From Eutrophocola sp964503965 (lineage in GTDB: Bacteria > Pseudomonadota > Gammaproteobacteria > Pseudomonadales > Pseudohongiellaceae), in the NCBI GenBank assembly GCA_964503965.1, contig CAZDCK010000009.1, positions 28,525 through 92,524 of the forward strand: a stretch of DNA of 64,000 nt, given 5' to 3'. The notes beneath the pieces were generated by a model. It was given only the letters and a program-made list of their open reading frames with translations, searched no databases and had not been told where the DNA came from. Within the stretch, counting starts at the first letter, position 1. Each line of letters opens with the position of its first letter. Shown piece after piece: positions 7,771 through 16,023 of the stretch. Both the position numbers and the translations under genes were made by a program.

Positions 7771-9087
7771 TCAGTCGGGAAGCAGTTTTTTAACATCATT
7801 CGAATAGACCACTTTTTTCTCACTTTCAAAGACTTCATGATTCTTCGCCAGTGTGGATATGTCATAAATATAGTTAACCATTATGCCAAGACTCTGTTGC
7901 AGTCCATTTTCGGATACATCGGCACGCCAGTTAATTTTTCCAAGTGTGGCGCCATTGCCCAGATGGAAACGAGCGACAGGACAGAGGGGATTTCCCCGGC
8001 TTTTTTCATTGACCAGGTAATGAGCACAGACCTGAAGCATTTGACTTTCCAGTTCAGAAGTCCATAAAAGCTCTGGTGTTGGTTCATCCAGTAGCTGTCT
8101 GACCAATAGCCGTGCATCTTCATCCAGAAAGTCGAGTGAATCCAGGGAGCTGGAGAGCCAGTGTGTAAAGCGTGGAATGGGAGAAAGGGTTGAATAGGTT
8201 TTGATTGTTCCAATTTCCCGTTCAAGTTTTTCAACTACCTGTTTGATCAGCAGGTTGCCAAATGAGACACCACGCAGGCCATTCAGGCAGTTGTTAATTG
8301 AATAAAATATAGCCGTGTTATAAGAGGCATTCTTATCGTTGTTGACGTCCTCCTTGAGTAACTCTGCCACATTGGTACTGATTTCATTGGTCAGTGCAAC
8401 CTCAACGAAAATCAGTGGTTCATAAGGCATTACCGGGTGAAAGAATCCAAAGCAACGACGATCTTCCTCTAGACGTCTGCGCAGATCTTCCCATCCCATA
8501 ATGGCATGTACTGATTCGTACTCTATCAATTTTTCCAGGACCACAGCGGGGGTTTCCCAATCAATGCGTCTGATTTCCAGAAATCCTCGATTGAACCATG
8601 ACACAAACAGGTGCAGCAGGTCATTATCCACTGCTTTCAGGCCGGGATTGTCTCGGAGAAAACCCAGGATATCTTCACGCATGGCTATCAGGCACTGTGT
8701 TCCCTGTGAGGCCATGTTCAGTGCCCGGAACAGTTCCATACGGCGTGACTCACTGGCTTTGTGAAGCGCCTGCATGGTAGCCTGCTCGGGTTCAATCTGG
8801 TAACGATTAATCGCTTCATTGATTTTTTCCTGATCTGCAGAAAAATCATTTTCGAGCTGTCCAAAGAACTCCAGTTTTTCCTCGTTAGAAAAACCCTGAT
8901 AGGCATTAAGAATTTCCTCGGCGAGTGCGATAGAAGAAGCTTCCCCTTTCAGCTCAAGCAGAGCGTGGCAAAGATTGGCTATTTGCTCGGTGTTGGGTGC
9001 TTCATTCTTGCTGTAGAGGTTTTCCAGGGACTCGAGGCCCAGGTTGGAAAGTTTCTTGACTAGGTTTTTTATGGAAACTGCTTTCAT
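7771..9087 (-). CDS. Malonyl-CoA decarboxylase
   Basis: A 438-residue soluble protein with the all-helical N-terminal domain and C-terminal catalytic domain of malonyl-CoA decarboxylase. Landmarks are RCFGFFHPVMPYEPLIFVEV, INNCLNGLRGVSFGNLLIKQVVE and, near the end, ARFHLGNGATLGKINWRAD plus LGIMVNYIYD. The enzyme converts malonyl-CoA to acetyl-CoA and CO2, allowing growth on malonate or disposal of malonyl-CoA. No malonate transporter or malonyl-CoA synthetase is adjacent. The gene is convergent with the DUF6152 cluster and 37 bases downstream of the GST gene on the same strand, so the two may be co-transcribed. Family assignment is firm. Confidence 0.9.
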   Translation of the reverse strand: MKAVSIKNLVKKLSNLGLESLENLYSKNEAPNTEQIANLCHALLELKGEASSIALAEEILNAYQGFSNEEKLEFFGQLENDFSADQEKINEAINRYQIEPEQATMQALHKASESRRMELFRALNMASQGTQCLIAMREDILGFLRDNPGLKAVDNDLLHLFVSWFNRGFLEIRRIDWETPAVVLEKLIEYESVHAIMGWEDLRRRLEEDRRCFGFFHPVMPYEPLIFVEVALTNEISTNVAELLKEDVNNDKNASYNTAIFYSINNCLNGLRGVSFGNLLIKQVVEKLEREIGTIKTYSTLSPIPRFTHWLSSSLDSLDFLDEDARLLVRQLLDEPTPELLWTSELESQMLQVCAHYLVNEKSRGNPLCPVARFHLGNGATLGKINWRADVSENGLQQSLGIMVNYIYDISTLAKNHEVFESEKKVVYSNDVKKLLPD

Positions 9088-9123
9088 AGGGGGTACTGGT
9101 GTAGGGTAAGTGTCTGCCGGGTA

Positions 9124-9816
9124 TTATCTCAAATCCTGCATCGTTATGCTTGCAATACGCTGACGGATCTTTTCATCCATTTGCACTGCATCATCCATCC
9201 ACGTTTTTCCGACTTCCATGGCGCGCTGGACCGCGGGACGTTTACCAATGCAGCTGTACCAGCGCTTTACCTGGGGAAAGTCTTCCAGTTTTTGCTGCTG
9301 CCATTCATAACGGGCAATCCAGGGCCAAATGGCTATGTCGGCAATGGAGTATTCACCTGCTACAAATTCTGAATCAGTCAGTTGCTGATCCAGTACCCCA
9401 TAAAGTCGACTGACCTCATTTTTGTATCTCATCATTGCATACTCAATTTTTTCCGTGGCAAAGCGAAGAAAATGATGGGCCTGTCCTCCCATAGGGCCCA
9501 GTCCCCCTATTTGCCAGTTTAACCATTGGAGTACCTGGTATTTACCACGAATATACTGTGGAAGGAAACGGCCGGTTTTTTCGGCCAGGTATTGAAGAAT
9601 AGCGCCAGATTCGAATAGGCAAATAGGTGAGTCATTGCCATCATAATCAATGATGGCGGGTATCTTGCTGTTTGGACTGATCCGATGAAATTCAGGAGAA
9701 TTCTGGTCTCCCTTCGTGATGTTTACCGGGAAAGCTTCATAGGGGAGTTCACATTCTTCGAGCATGATCGAAATTTTTTTTCCATTGCCTGTGGGCCACA
9801 TATATAGATCGATCAT
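9124..9816 (-). CDS. Glutathione S-transferase family protein (YfcG/Ure2-like)
   Basis: A 230-residue protein with an N-terminal thioredoxin-like GST domain (MIDLYMWPTGNGKKISIMLEE, then NSKIPAIID and LFESGAILQYLAEKTG, the glutathione-binding region) and an all-helical C-terminal domain (about 90-215). The start TPNG-like loop resembles YfcG, a GST with disulfide-bond oxidoreductase activity, rather than classical zeta GSTs. The ATG at 9816 with GGAG upstream is preferred over the in-frame TTG at 9831. It precedes malonyl-CoA decarboxylase on the same strand. Role could be detoxification or disulfide reduction; the substrate is not visible. Confidence 0.85.
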   Translation of the reverse strand: MIDLYMWPTGNGKKISIMLEECELPYEAFPVNITKGDQNSPEFHRISPNSKIPAIIDYDGNDSPICLFESGAILQYLAEKTGRFLPQYIRGKYQVLQWLNWQIGGLGPMGGQAHHFLRFATEKIEYAMMRYKNEVSRLYGVLDQQLTDSEFVAGEYSIADIAIWPWIARYEWQQQKLEDFPQVKRWYSCIGKRPAVQRAMEVGKTWMDDAVQMDEKIRQRIASITMQDLR

Positions 9817-10115
9817 TCTTGTTTGCTCCAATAGAAAATTACCGCTTCAAGAGTCGAGCGAAAGAGAGAGAAACCTGAAATAACTCTTCAGGCTTATCGC
9901 TATCCTTCTTTTCAGTGGTCAATTAATCTGTGAAAAAAGTGAGATACTAACGGAATAAGAAGATGATGTTCTGGATACTTTTATATCATGAACCTTGAAT
10001 GGGGTTCTAACTTTAAGTCAATTATATCCAGGGATAATGATTAGCATGCCGGTGATGACTGCTATAAAATTTCGATTAATCCTGTTTTTAGTACCAAAGC
10101 CCGGAGGATCACACT
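9817..10115 (+). other. Divergent intergenic region, no gene seen
   Basis: About 300 AT-rich bases between the GST gene and the fumarylacetoacetase-family gene, which are divergent. No RNA gene, repeat or convincing open frame was recognised; it presumably holds the two promoters. Confidence 0.4.
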
Positions 10116-10808
10116 GTGAGTCTTGTTTTTGAAGCCGAAGCCACCCCAACAGTGCCTGTAAACGGCATCGACAAGCAGTTCCCTGTGCACCGGATATATT
10201 GTGTAGGAAAAAACTATGCAGCCCATGTGGCAGAAATGGGTTCAGATCCACAACGTGACCCCCCCTGTTTTTTCCTCAAGCCAGCAGATGCTGTTACAAC
10301 ATCAGGAAAAATACCTTATCCGCCAGGTACCAGTAACTATCACTATGAAACGGAATTGGTGCTCGCCATTGGCAAGGGTGGCCGTCAGATACCCGTTGAA
10401 ACAGCAGAGGAGCATATTTTTGGTTATGCCGTCGGGTTTGATATGACACGCCGGGACCTGCAGATGCGTTCCGGAGGACTTGGCCACCCCTGGGATACGG
10501 GGAAAGGGTTCGATCATTCTGCACCGATCTCCGCTATAAGCACAGCAGAGCAAACAGGGCTGCTGGACCATGGCAGGATTTGTCTGGAAGTAAATGGCGA
10601 AATCAGACAGGATGCGGATATTAATCAGCTTATCTGGAAGTGCAGTGAGATCATTGCAGAACTCTCAAAACTTTATCTGTTAAAACCCGGTGATCTTATC
10701 TTTACCGGTACGCCCGCAGGAGTTGGTGCTGTGGTACCCGGTGACAGACTGGATGCCTATGTTGAAAACGTAGGAAGTATCAGTATAGAAATTACTGAGT
10801 CGGAATAG
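10116..10808 (+). CDS. Fumarylacetoacetate hydrolase family protein (YcgM/FAHD1-like)
   Basis: A 230-residue single-domain FAH protein. The metal ligands fit the family pattern: Glu78 and Glu80 in HYETELVLAIGKGG and Asp109 in YAVGFDMTRRDLQ. GKNYAAHVAEMG, FFLKPADAV and LIFTGTPAGVG are other family blocks. Relatives include acylpyruvase and oxaloacetate decarboxylase (FAHD1), and isomerase/decarboxylases of homoprotocatechuate degradation. The GTG start is chosen because GGAGG lies eight bases upstream and no earlier in-frame codon fits. It is followed at 105 bases by a permease gene on the same strand. Soluble; exact reaction not resolved. Confidence 0.85.
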   Translation: MSLVFEAEATPTVPVNGIDKQFPVHRIYCVGKNYAAHVAEMGSDPQRDPPCFFLKPADAVTTSGKIPYPPGTSNYHYETELVLAIGKGGRQIPVETAEEHIFGYAVGFDMTRRDLQMRSGGLGHPWDTGKGFDHSAPISAISTAEQTGLLDHGRICLEVNGEIRQDADINQLIWKCSEIIAELSKLYLLKPGDLIFTGTPAGVGAVVPGDRLDAYVENVGSISIEITESE

Positions 10809-10913
10809 GGGCGTCACTTCTTCGTGCATCCGGTATTGGATATACAGCAGGTATTGGATGCCTGTACCCTGGCTTTCTGCTACCTTATGTGCTTTTGAAG
10901 TTCAGGCATACAG

Positions 10914-12281
10914 ATGCAGCCCAGAATTCACTCGTTCCGAACCCTGCTCGATAAACGATTACTGACAGCTTACCTTGTGGGAATTTCCAGCGGCTTTCCC
11001 TGGGTACTGCATGGTTCGATTCTGACCTTGTGGCTGCAGCAAGAAGGACTCAGCCGATCAGCTATTGGGTATATCGGTGTGATTTCGGCCAGTTATGCCC
11101 TTAACTGGCTATGGGCACCTGTCATCGACGAACTACGCCTGCCCATACTTCATCGCCTGTTTGGGCAGCGACGTTCCTGGATCCTTTTTTGCCAGGGGTT
11201 GATTATTTTATTCATGCTGGGAATCAGTACCGGCGATCCTTCCGCTAATCTTTTTCTTGTTGGTGCCTGTGCCCTTGGTATTGCCGTGACCTCGGCCACG
11301 CAGGATGTGGCGATTGATGCGTATCGAGTCATGCTATTTCACAAGGATGAAATGGATGAAAAAATTCCTTATGCATCCGCTATTGCCACAGCTGGCTGGT
11401 ATTCCGGATTTACGTTTATTGGCGGCACTCTGGCACTTACTTTGGGGAGTGAAAGCATCGGGCTGGCATGGACTGAAGTCTATCGAATCATGATTCTGTT
11501 CATGTTGCTGCTTATGGTTGTCGTTGTTTTCTCACCAAATCCTATGATGGCTTCAATGGACGATGATGCCTCTACAGAATCTCCAGGGCCTGTCGTTGGT
11601 TTACCGCTAAATGATAACTGGTTTTATGAAACAGTCATTAACCCCTTTGCGGAATTTTTTTCCAGGTGCGGGCTGAAACTTGGTCTCGGCATACTGATAT
11701 TTTTATTCAGTTTCCGACTCGGCGAAGCAATGCTGGGAAGGATGGCTATGGTATTTTATGTGGAACTCGGCTTTACCACTGAGCAGATAGCCCTTTACCA
11801 GAGCTTTTTTGGCGGCTTTATGACCATTGTCTTTTCATTGGTCGGAGCATTCATCAATACCCGTTTCGGGATCATTCGGGGCATGCTGGTGGGCGGCATT
11901 GCCATGGCCTCATCGAACCTGCTTTATGCCCTGATGGCGAAGGTTGGACCGGAGCCCTGGCTCTTTATGGTAACCCTGCTGATTGACAATTTTACCCAGG
12001 CATTTGCAACAGTTTGTGCTATCTCTTTCATTTCCTACTTTGCCAGCCGGGTGTTTACCGGCACACAATTTGCGCTGATGACATCAATTTCCAACTTTGG
12101 CCGGACCACCCTTGCTGCAAGCAGTGGTGCGATAGTCGATGGTCTTGGAGGAGACTGGGCAGTGTTTTTTGTGCTGACAACCATCATGGTTTTGCCAGCA
12201 CTCCTCATATTGATATGGGTTGGAAAAATGCTGCATGTCTATAATGACAGTAAGCAATCAGCAGCCAGTGATGAATCCTGA
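10914..12281 (+). CDS. AmpG-like major facilitator superfamily permease
   Basis: A 455-residue inner-membrane protein with about 12 hydrophobic segments. It opens DKRLLTAYLVGISSGFPWVLHGS and carries TSATQDVAIDAYRV, the hallmark of AmpG permeases, in the first half. AmpG of enterics imports anhydro-muropeptides from the periplasm for peptidoglycan recycling; several bacteria carry extra AmpG-like permeases of uncertain substrate. No ampC, ampD or nagZ genes are near, and the neighbours are catabolic, so a role outside peptidoglycan recycling is possible (inference). The polypeptide appears intact. Confidence 0.85.
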   Translation: MQPRIHSFRTLLDKRLLTAYLVGISSGFPWVLHGSILTLWLQQEGLSRSAIGYIGVISASYALNWLWAPVIDELRLPILHRLFGQRRSWILFCQGLIILFMLGISTGDPSANLFLVGACALGIAVTSATQDVAIDAYRVMLFHKDEMDEKIPYASAIATAGWYSGFTFIGGTLALTLGSESIGLAWTEVYRIMILFMLLLMVVVVFSPNPMMASMDDDASTESPGPVVGLPLNDNWFYETVINPFAEFFSRCGLKLGLGILIFLFSFRLGEAMLGRMAMVFYVELGFTTEQIALYQSFFGGFMTIVFSLVGAFINTRFGIIRGMLVGGIAMASSNLLYALMAKVGPEPWLFMVTLLIDNFTQAFATVCAISFISYFASRVFTGTQFALMTSISNFGRTTLAASSGAIVDGLGGDWAVFFVLTTIMVLPALLILIWVGKMLHVYNDSKQSAASDES

Positions 12282-12323
12282 CCAGGTTAAGTTGTCAGTG
12301 ATTCGGCAGGTGTGTAAGACGCT

Positions 12324-12968
12324 TTAGAGGTGTCCGGTTTTCACCCACAACAGAGAATCTTCGCTGCAAACGTGGTTGTGAATTGTGCCGGGAGGAAGCC
12401 GGCACCAGGTGCCTGCATCAAATGAGCCAAACTCGTCCCTGTAATTTCCGCTGATGACATATATTTCCTCTCCCTGGTGTTGATGGCCGACGGGTATTCT
12501 GATGCCAGCGGGCACTTTTATCAGGCTTACCTGTTCATGGCTAAATGAGTGTAATGCGAGTTTCTTGACACCATTATTCTCTTGGGTCCAGGCTGCCTTA
12601 TCCATTTCAATGGCAACACGGGTGGTATCGTCAGGAGCCATCTGGTGCAGCTTGACCAGAATGATACAGCCTTCCTTACTGAAAGGAGAATGAACAAAGC
12701 CTTTGGGGTTACGGAAATAGGTACCCGCATGAAAATCACCTGTTTCGTCCGAGAAAGTCCCTTCCAGTACAAGAATTTCTTCTCCAAGGGGGTGGTTGTG
12801 GCTTTTGAAGCTGGCTCCGGGTTCATACCGGACAATACTGGTGGCATGACCACGTTCAGCTTCTTCCCTGGCCAGGGGTTTGCGCCATACACCAGGAGCA
12901 GGGCTAGCTACCCATTCCATGGTTTTGGTATCAATTGCAACCACTTTGGTGAAGTCCATATTGAGCAT
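12324..12968 (-). CDS. Double-cupin protein, ChrR-like
   Basis: A 214-residue protein made of two cupin domains. The first has SHNHPLGEEILVLEGTF and a later His in GFVHSPFS; the second has GHQHQGEEIYVISGNY and the His in GTIHNHVC. Both therefore keep the His/His/Glu/His metal set. The arrangement resembles the cupin part of ChrR (the zinc anti-sigma of RpoE in Rhodobacter), but the N-terminal anti-sigma zinc domain and a sigma-factor gene are absent. It is more likely a stand-alone metal-dependent cupin, enzyme or sensor. Convergent with the AmpG-like gene. Confidence 0.8.
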   Translation of the reverse strand: MLNMDFTKVVAIDTKTMEWVASPAPGVWRKPLAREEAERGHATSIVRYEPGASFKSHNHPLGEEILVLEGTFSDETGDFHAGTYFRNPKGFVHSPFSKEGCIILVKLHQMAPDDTTRVAIEMDKAAWTQENNGVKKLALHSFSHEQVSLIKVPAGIRIPVGHQHQGEEIYVISGNYRDEFGSFDAGTWCRLPPGTIHNHVCSEDSLLWVKTGHL

Positions 12969-13113
12969 GGTATCGGCCTCGTGAAAACTCAGTCAGTTAG
13001 TTAACAGGCACATAACATAGCACTTTTCGGAAAATGCCATTTTATTGCCATATTTTGGTCCTGGAAAAATCAGATTGGGCTGTTTGAATAGCTGCCATCA
13101 TCAGGAGAGTGTA

Positions 13114-13272
13114 ATGGTATTCAAAGAACCCAAAATTCCCAAACATCTGATCATTCATGAAGAATATGAACTCAGGAAACGGTCAAGACACACAGGATGG
13201 CGTCTTCTGGTGTTTTCAGCGCTGGTGATCGGTCTCACTATTGCATTAAGCGGGGGGATACTATCGGTTTAA
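13114..13272 (+). CDS. Small single-pass membrane protein
   Basis: A 52-residue open frame with a good AGGAGAG site before the ATG at 13114. The N-terminal half is charged (KEPKIPKHLIIHEEYELRK) and the C-terminal half is one hydrophobic segment of about 22 residues (LLVFSALVIGLTIALSGGIL). A rho-independent terminator follows at 13299. I do not recognise the family. Good translation signals, a terminator and protein-like composition argue that it is real. Confidence 0.6.
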   Translation: MVFKEPKIPKHLIIHEEYELRKRSRHTGWRLLVFSALVIGLTIALSGGILSV

Positions 13273-13298
13273 TCTATCCCCTTATACCCACCAATAAA

Positions 13299-13323
13299 AA
13301 AGCCGGCACAGGCCGGCTTTTTG
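13299..13323. terminator. Intrinsic terminator between convergent genes
   Basis: AAAGCCGGC (13299-13307) pairs with GCCGGCTTT (13312-13320) around a four-base loop, with A-rich and T-rich flanks. It can serve both the small membrane-protein gene and the hydratase-lyase gene on the other strand. Confidence 0.85.
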
Positions 13324-13356
13324 AAGCGTTACATGCGATGCCTGCATTGAATGGTA

Positions 13357-14196
13357 TCAGTCATCCTTTTCGTACGTGTCGAGTCCAGGTTTAAGTTTCT
13401 TGTCATCAAGGAATGCTTTCATGGCGCCACTTCTGAATTCACCACCGGAACGGTGTAATGAACCATCAGATTTGGCATAGATATAGTCATTGGACGTTTC
13501 AAAATCCATGTACCGGACACGCTTGAAGACTTCCTTGGCCGCTCGAAGAATAACCGGGTCTTTCTTCATCAGCTCCCGGGCCAGTTCAACTACGCGCTCT
13601 TTCAGTTTTTCATGGGGGACTGACTCATTCACCAGGCCCATCTCAGCGGCCTTTTGTCCCTTGAAGGTCTCACCGGTCATGATGTAATACAGGGCGTTGC
13701 GCTGTCCCATGGTGTCTGCAACGGCCTTGGTAACATTGCCACCTGGCAGGATTCCCCAGTTTATTTCGGACAGGCCGAAAGTGGCGTCATCGGAGGCAAT
13801 GGCAAGGTCGCAGCAGACAAGTGGAGTGAAGCCACCACCAAACACCCAGCCATTAACCATGGCAATTGTCGGTTTTGCATAATAACGCAGTTTTACCTGT
13901 TGCCATGCGGCAGACTCTTCCCTGATACGCATCTTGAAGATGTCGCTTTCGTTGTCTGTTTCCCTGAAATATTCTTTCAGGTCCATGCCGGCTGACCATG
14001 CTTCACCGCGGCCTGTCAGGACAACAATGCTGCAGCGATCATCCAGCTCAAGGGCATGCAGGGTTGCATACATTTCCCTGTTCAGGGTAGGGCTCATGCA
14101 ATTCTTTTTATCGGGCCGGTTAAAAAAGACAAAAGCTATGCCGTCCTCAAATTCAACGTCAACGGTGTTGCCCCATGGCTCATTGGGATTGCTCAT
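13357..14196 (-). CDS. 4-Hydroxycinnamoyl-CoA hydratase-lyase (feruloyl-CoA hydratase/lyase)
   Basis: A 279-residue crotonase-fold enzyme very close in length and sequence to Pseudomonas HCHL. Shared blocks include IAFVFFNRPDKKNCMSPTLN, GEAWSAGMDLKEYFRE, AMVNGWVFGGGF, FGLSEINWG and YYIMTGETFKGQKAAEMG. The enzyme hydrates and cleaves feruloyl- or p-coumaroyl-CoA to vanillin or 4-hydroxybenzaldehyde plus acetyl-CoA. The catalytic Glu (Glu144) and the aromatic Tyr (Tyr240) are present; the position equal to Ser123 of Pseudomonas HCHL is Thr124. No feruloyl-CoA synthetase or vanillin dehydrogenase is in the window. It lies 51 bases downstream of a DUF6152 gene on the same strand. Cytosolic. Confidence 0.85.
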   Translation of the reverse strand: MSNPNEPWGNTVDVEFEDGIAFVFFNRPDKKNCMSPTLNREMYATLHALELDDRCSIVVLTGRGEAWSAGMDLKEYFRETDNESDIFKMRIREESAAWQQVKLRYYAKPTIAMVNGWVFGGGFTPLVCCDLAIASDDATFGLSEINWGILPGGNVTKAVADTMGQRNALYYIMTGETFKGQKAAEMGLVNESVPHEKLKERVVELARELMKKDPVILRAAKEVFKRVRYMDFETSNDYIYAKSDGSLHRSGGEFRSGAMKAFLDDKKLKPGLDTYEKDD

Positions 14197-14247
14197 AAAT
14201 GTTTCCTGGCTTTATTTTTAATGAAAAGGTTAGGTAGAACCTATGTG

Positions 14248-14619
14248 TTAATTGGAATATTCAGTGCCGTCTTCGGTACGAATGCTTCTGAGAAAAAACT
14301 TGGAGGGATCTTCGATTAATGGAGAACCAACTGTATGGACCTTGGCTCCCGGTTTGACCATGTCAGGCCGAATACCATTCCTGACCATCATATTTGCAGG
14401 AGCTCCTTCGATGAAGTGGATGATCTCTTCATCACCCTCGGCATTAATGATCTTGATGGTCATCTCGATATGCGGATTTCTGAATTTCACTGAGTCTACA
14501 ACGCCATCAAAGGGGACCTTGGTTTCAAAATCGTATATTGCAAACGAGTGGTGTCCCAGGGTGGGTACAGCGGAAACAGCGAAGGCCATAAAAGCAAACA
14601 GTCCGATGAATTTCTTCAT
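14248..14619 (-). CDS. DUF6152-family exported protein
   Basis: A 123-residue protein with a signal peptide (MKKFIGLFAFMAFAVSA...) followed by HHSFAIYDFETKVPFDGVVDSVKFRNPHIEMTIKI. After that come IHFIEGAPANMMVRNGIRPDMVKPGAKVHTVGSPL, the DUF6152 pattern of HH-S/F start, NPH block and late turn. It is the fourth copy of this domain in the window, the other three lying 7.4-9.3 kb away. It is the probable first gene of a two-gene unit with the hydroxycinnamoyl-CoA hydratase-lyase. Periplasmic by signal peptide; function unknown. Confidence 0.8.
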   Translation of the reverse strand: MKKFIGLFAFMAFAVSAVPTLGHHSFAIYDFETKVPFDGVVDSVKFRNPHIEMTIKIINAEGDEEIIHFIEGAPANMMVRNGIRPDMVKPGAKVHTVGSPLIEDPSKFFLRSIRTEDGTEYSN

Positions 14620-14775
14620 AGGGAGATCTCGAAACAGTTGTAATCAGCGCAAATAATATACCAGATACGTCTATATTTCACTCATTTCAGGGTGATCAGT
14701 TTTGTTGGCGAAACCGCTATGGCCGGACTATGTTTGTTATCAGGCAGTCACAGCCAGGCTATAGAAAAGGACCAC

Positions 14776-16023
14776 ATGCCAGCAGGGTTATTCAGGGAAA
14801 AAGCATTAAATCAGCAGGAAGAGCGCCTGTGGGGCAGGAGCTCAGGCTTAAACCCGCCCGGGTTTAGCGTTCTCACGGGATTATTTCTCTTGATTGTATT
14901 GGTCATTGGCCTGTTTCTGGTTGCTGGTGACTATACCAGGAAGGTTCGGCTTAGCGGCATCCTTGTATCTGATCGGGGAGCCACACAGGTCAGGGCGCCT
15001 GATAAGGGCATTATTGACTCCCTCCGGGTCATGGAAGGGCAAAGGGTAGTTGAGGGTGAGATTCTCGGTAGATTCAGGTATGGCCGGATAACAATGGAAG
15101 GGCAGGCGCTCCAGGGAAATTTGTTGTCTGAAAACAGGATGCAGGCAGATCTTGTGATCAAAATGATCCAGGAAACAAAAGAAGCCAATGCATCACGTAA
15201 TCGCCAGCTGGATGCCGAGTTTGAGCGCAAAAGGGGAGATATTTCCCGGCTGGAATCCAGGCTGGAATCAGAAAAACAGGTTTATAAGCTGTTGCTGGAA
15301 AAGAAGGAGAGCCTGGAGACTCTTCATGGCAAAGGCTTGATCTCGAATACCGGCAGGAATAATGCCCGTATTGATGTATTGCGGCAAGCAACCGTGCTGG
15401 AGCGCTCTGCAGGGGAATACAGTAAAAGTCTTGGAGACCTGCAAAAGCTTAAGGAAAACCGCGTGCTGCTTGAAGTCAAACTCAATGAAGATATAGCTGA
15501 GCTCAGTCAGTCCCTGTCGCAGCTTCAACAACAGGCGATAGAAATCAGTGCGCAGGATATTGTGAGCCTGGTTTCTCCGGTTACAGGCACCATAGCCGTT
15601 GTTTTTAAACAGCCTGGCCAGACCGTACTACCGGGTCAGCCACTGGTATCTGTATTACAGGAAGGGGCCAGTCTTGAGGCTGAACTATTTGTCCCCTCGC
15701 GGGCAGTAGGATTTCTCGATGCTGGACAGGTTGTTGATATTCGACTGAATGCCTTTCCCTACCAGAAATTTGGCGTCAGGAAAGCGCGTCTGGGCGAAGT
15801 CTCCGGGACACCAGTCTTGCCCGGTGATCTTCATGAGGGAGTCAGGGGGAATGAGCTTTTTTACAGAGCAAGAGGGGAACTGGACAGGCAGTTCATCCGA
15901 GCTTATGACAAGGACCTGGCACTCAGGCATGGTATGGGATTTGATGCGGATGTCAGGCTGGAGCGTCGCTCCCTGTATGAATGGTTGCTGATGCCGTTAT
16001 TTCGGGGCACAACTGCCCAATGA
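14776..16023 (+). CDS. HlyD-family adaptor of a peptide exporter (CvaA-like)
   Basis: A 415-residue periplasmic adaptor. It begins LFREKALNQQEERLWGR, the cytoplasmic leader typical of colicin V/microcin adaptors, then one membrane segment (VLTGLFLLIVLVIGLFLVAG) and DYTRKVRLSGIL. A lipoyl half (GATQVRAPDKGIIDSLRVMEGQRV), a coiled-coil hairpin (about 130-265), the second lipoyl half (LVSPVTGTIAVVFKQPGQTV) and a beta-barrel/C-terminal region follow. The ATG at 14776 with AAAGGA upstream matches family starts better than upstream GTG/ATG codons. Its stop overlaps the ABC transporter start by four bases, so the two are translationally coupled. Confidence 0.85.
   Translation: MPAGLFREKALNQQEERLWGRSSGLNPPGFSVLTGLFLLIVLVIGLFLVAGDYTRKVRLSGILVSDRGATQVRAPDKGIIDSLRVMEGQRVVEGEILGRFRYGRITMEGQALQGNLLSENRMQADLVIKMIQETKEANASRNRQLDAEFERKRGDISRLESRLESEKQVYKLLLEKKESLETLHGKGLISNTGRNNARIDVLRQATVLERSAGEYSKSLGDLQKLKENRVLLEVKLNEDIAELSQSLSQLQQQAIEISAQDIVSLVSPVTGTIAVVFKQPGQTVLPGQPLVSVLQEGASLEAELFVPSRAVGFLDAGQVVDIRLNAFPYQKFGVRKARLGEVSGTPVLPGDLHEGVRGNELFYRARGELDRQFIRAYDKDLALRHGMGFDADVRLERRSLYEWLLMPLFRGTTAQ

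Noticed and set aside
14692..14775. Longer N-terminus for the HlyD-type adaptor
   Set aside because: The extra 28 residues are absent from the family, whose members start near the LFREKAL segment; 14776 also has a Shine-Dalgarno-like AAAGGA.
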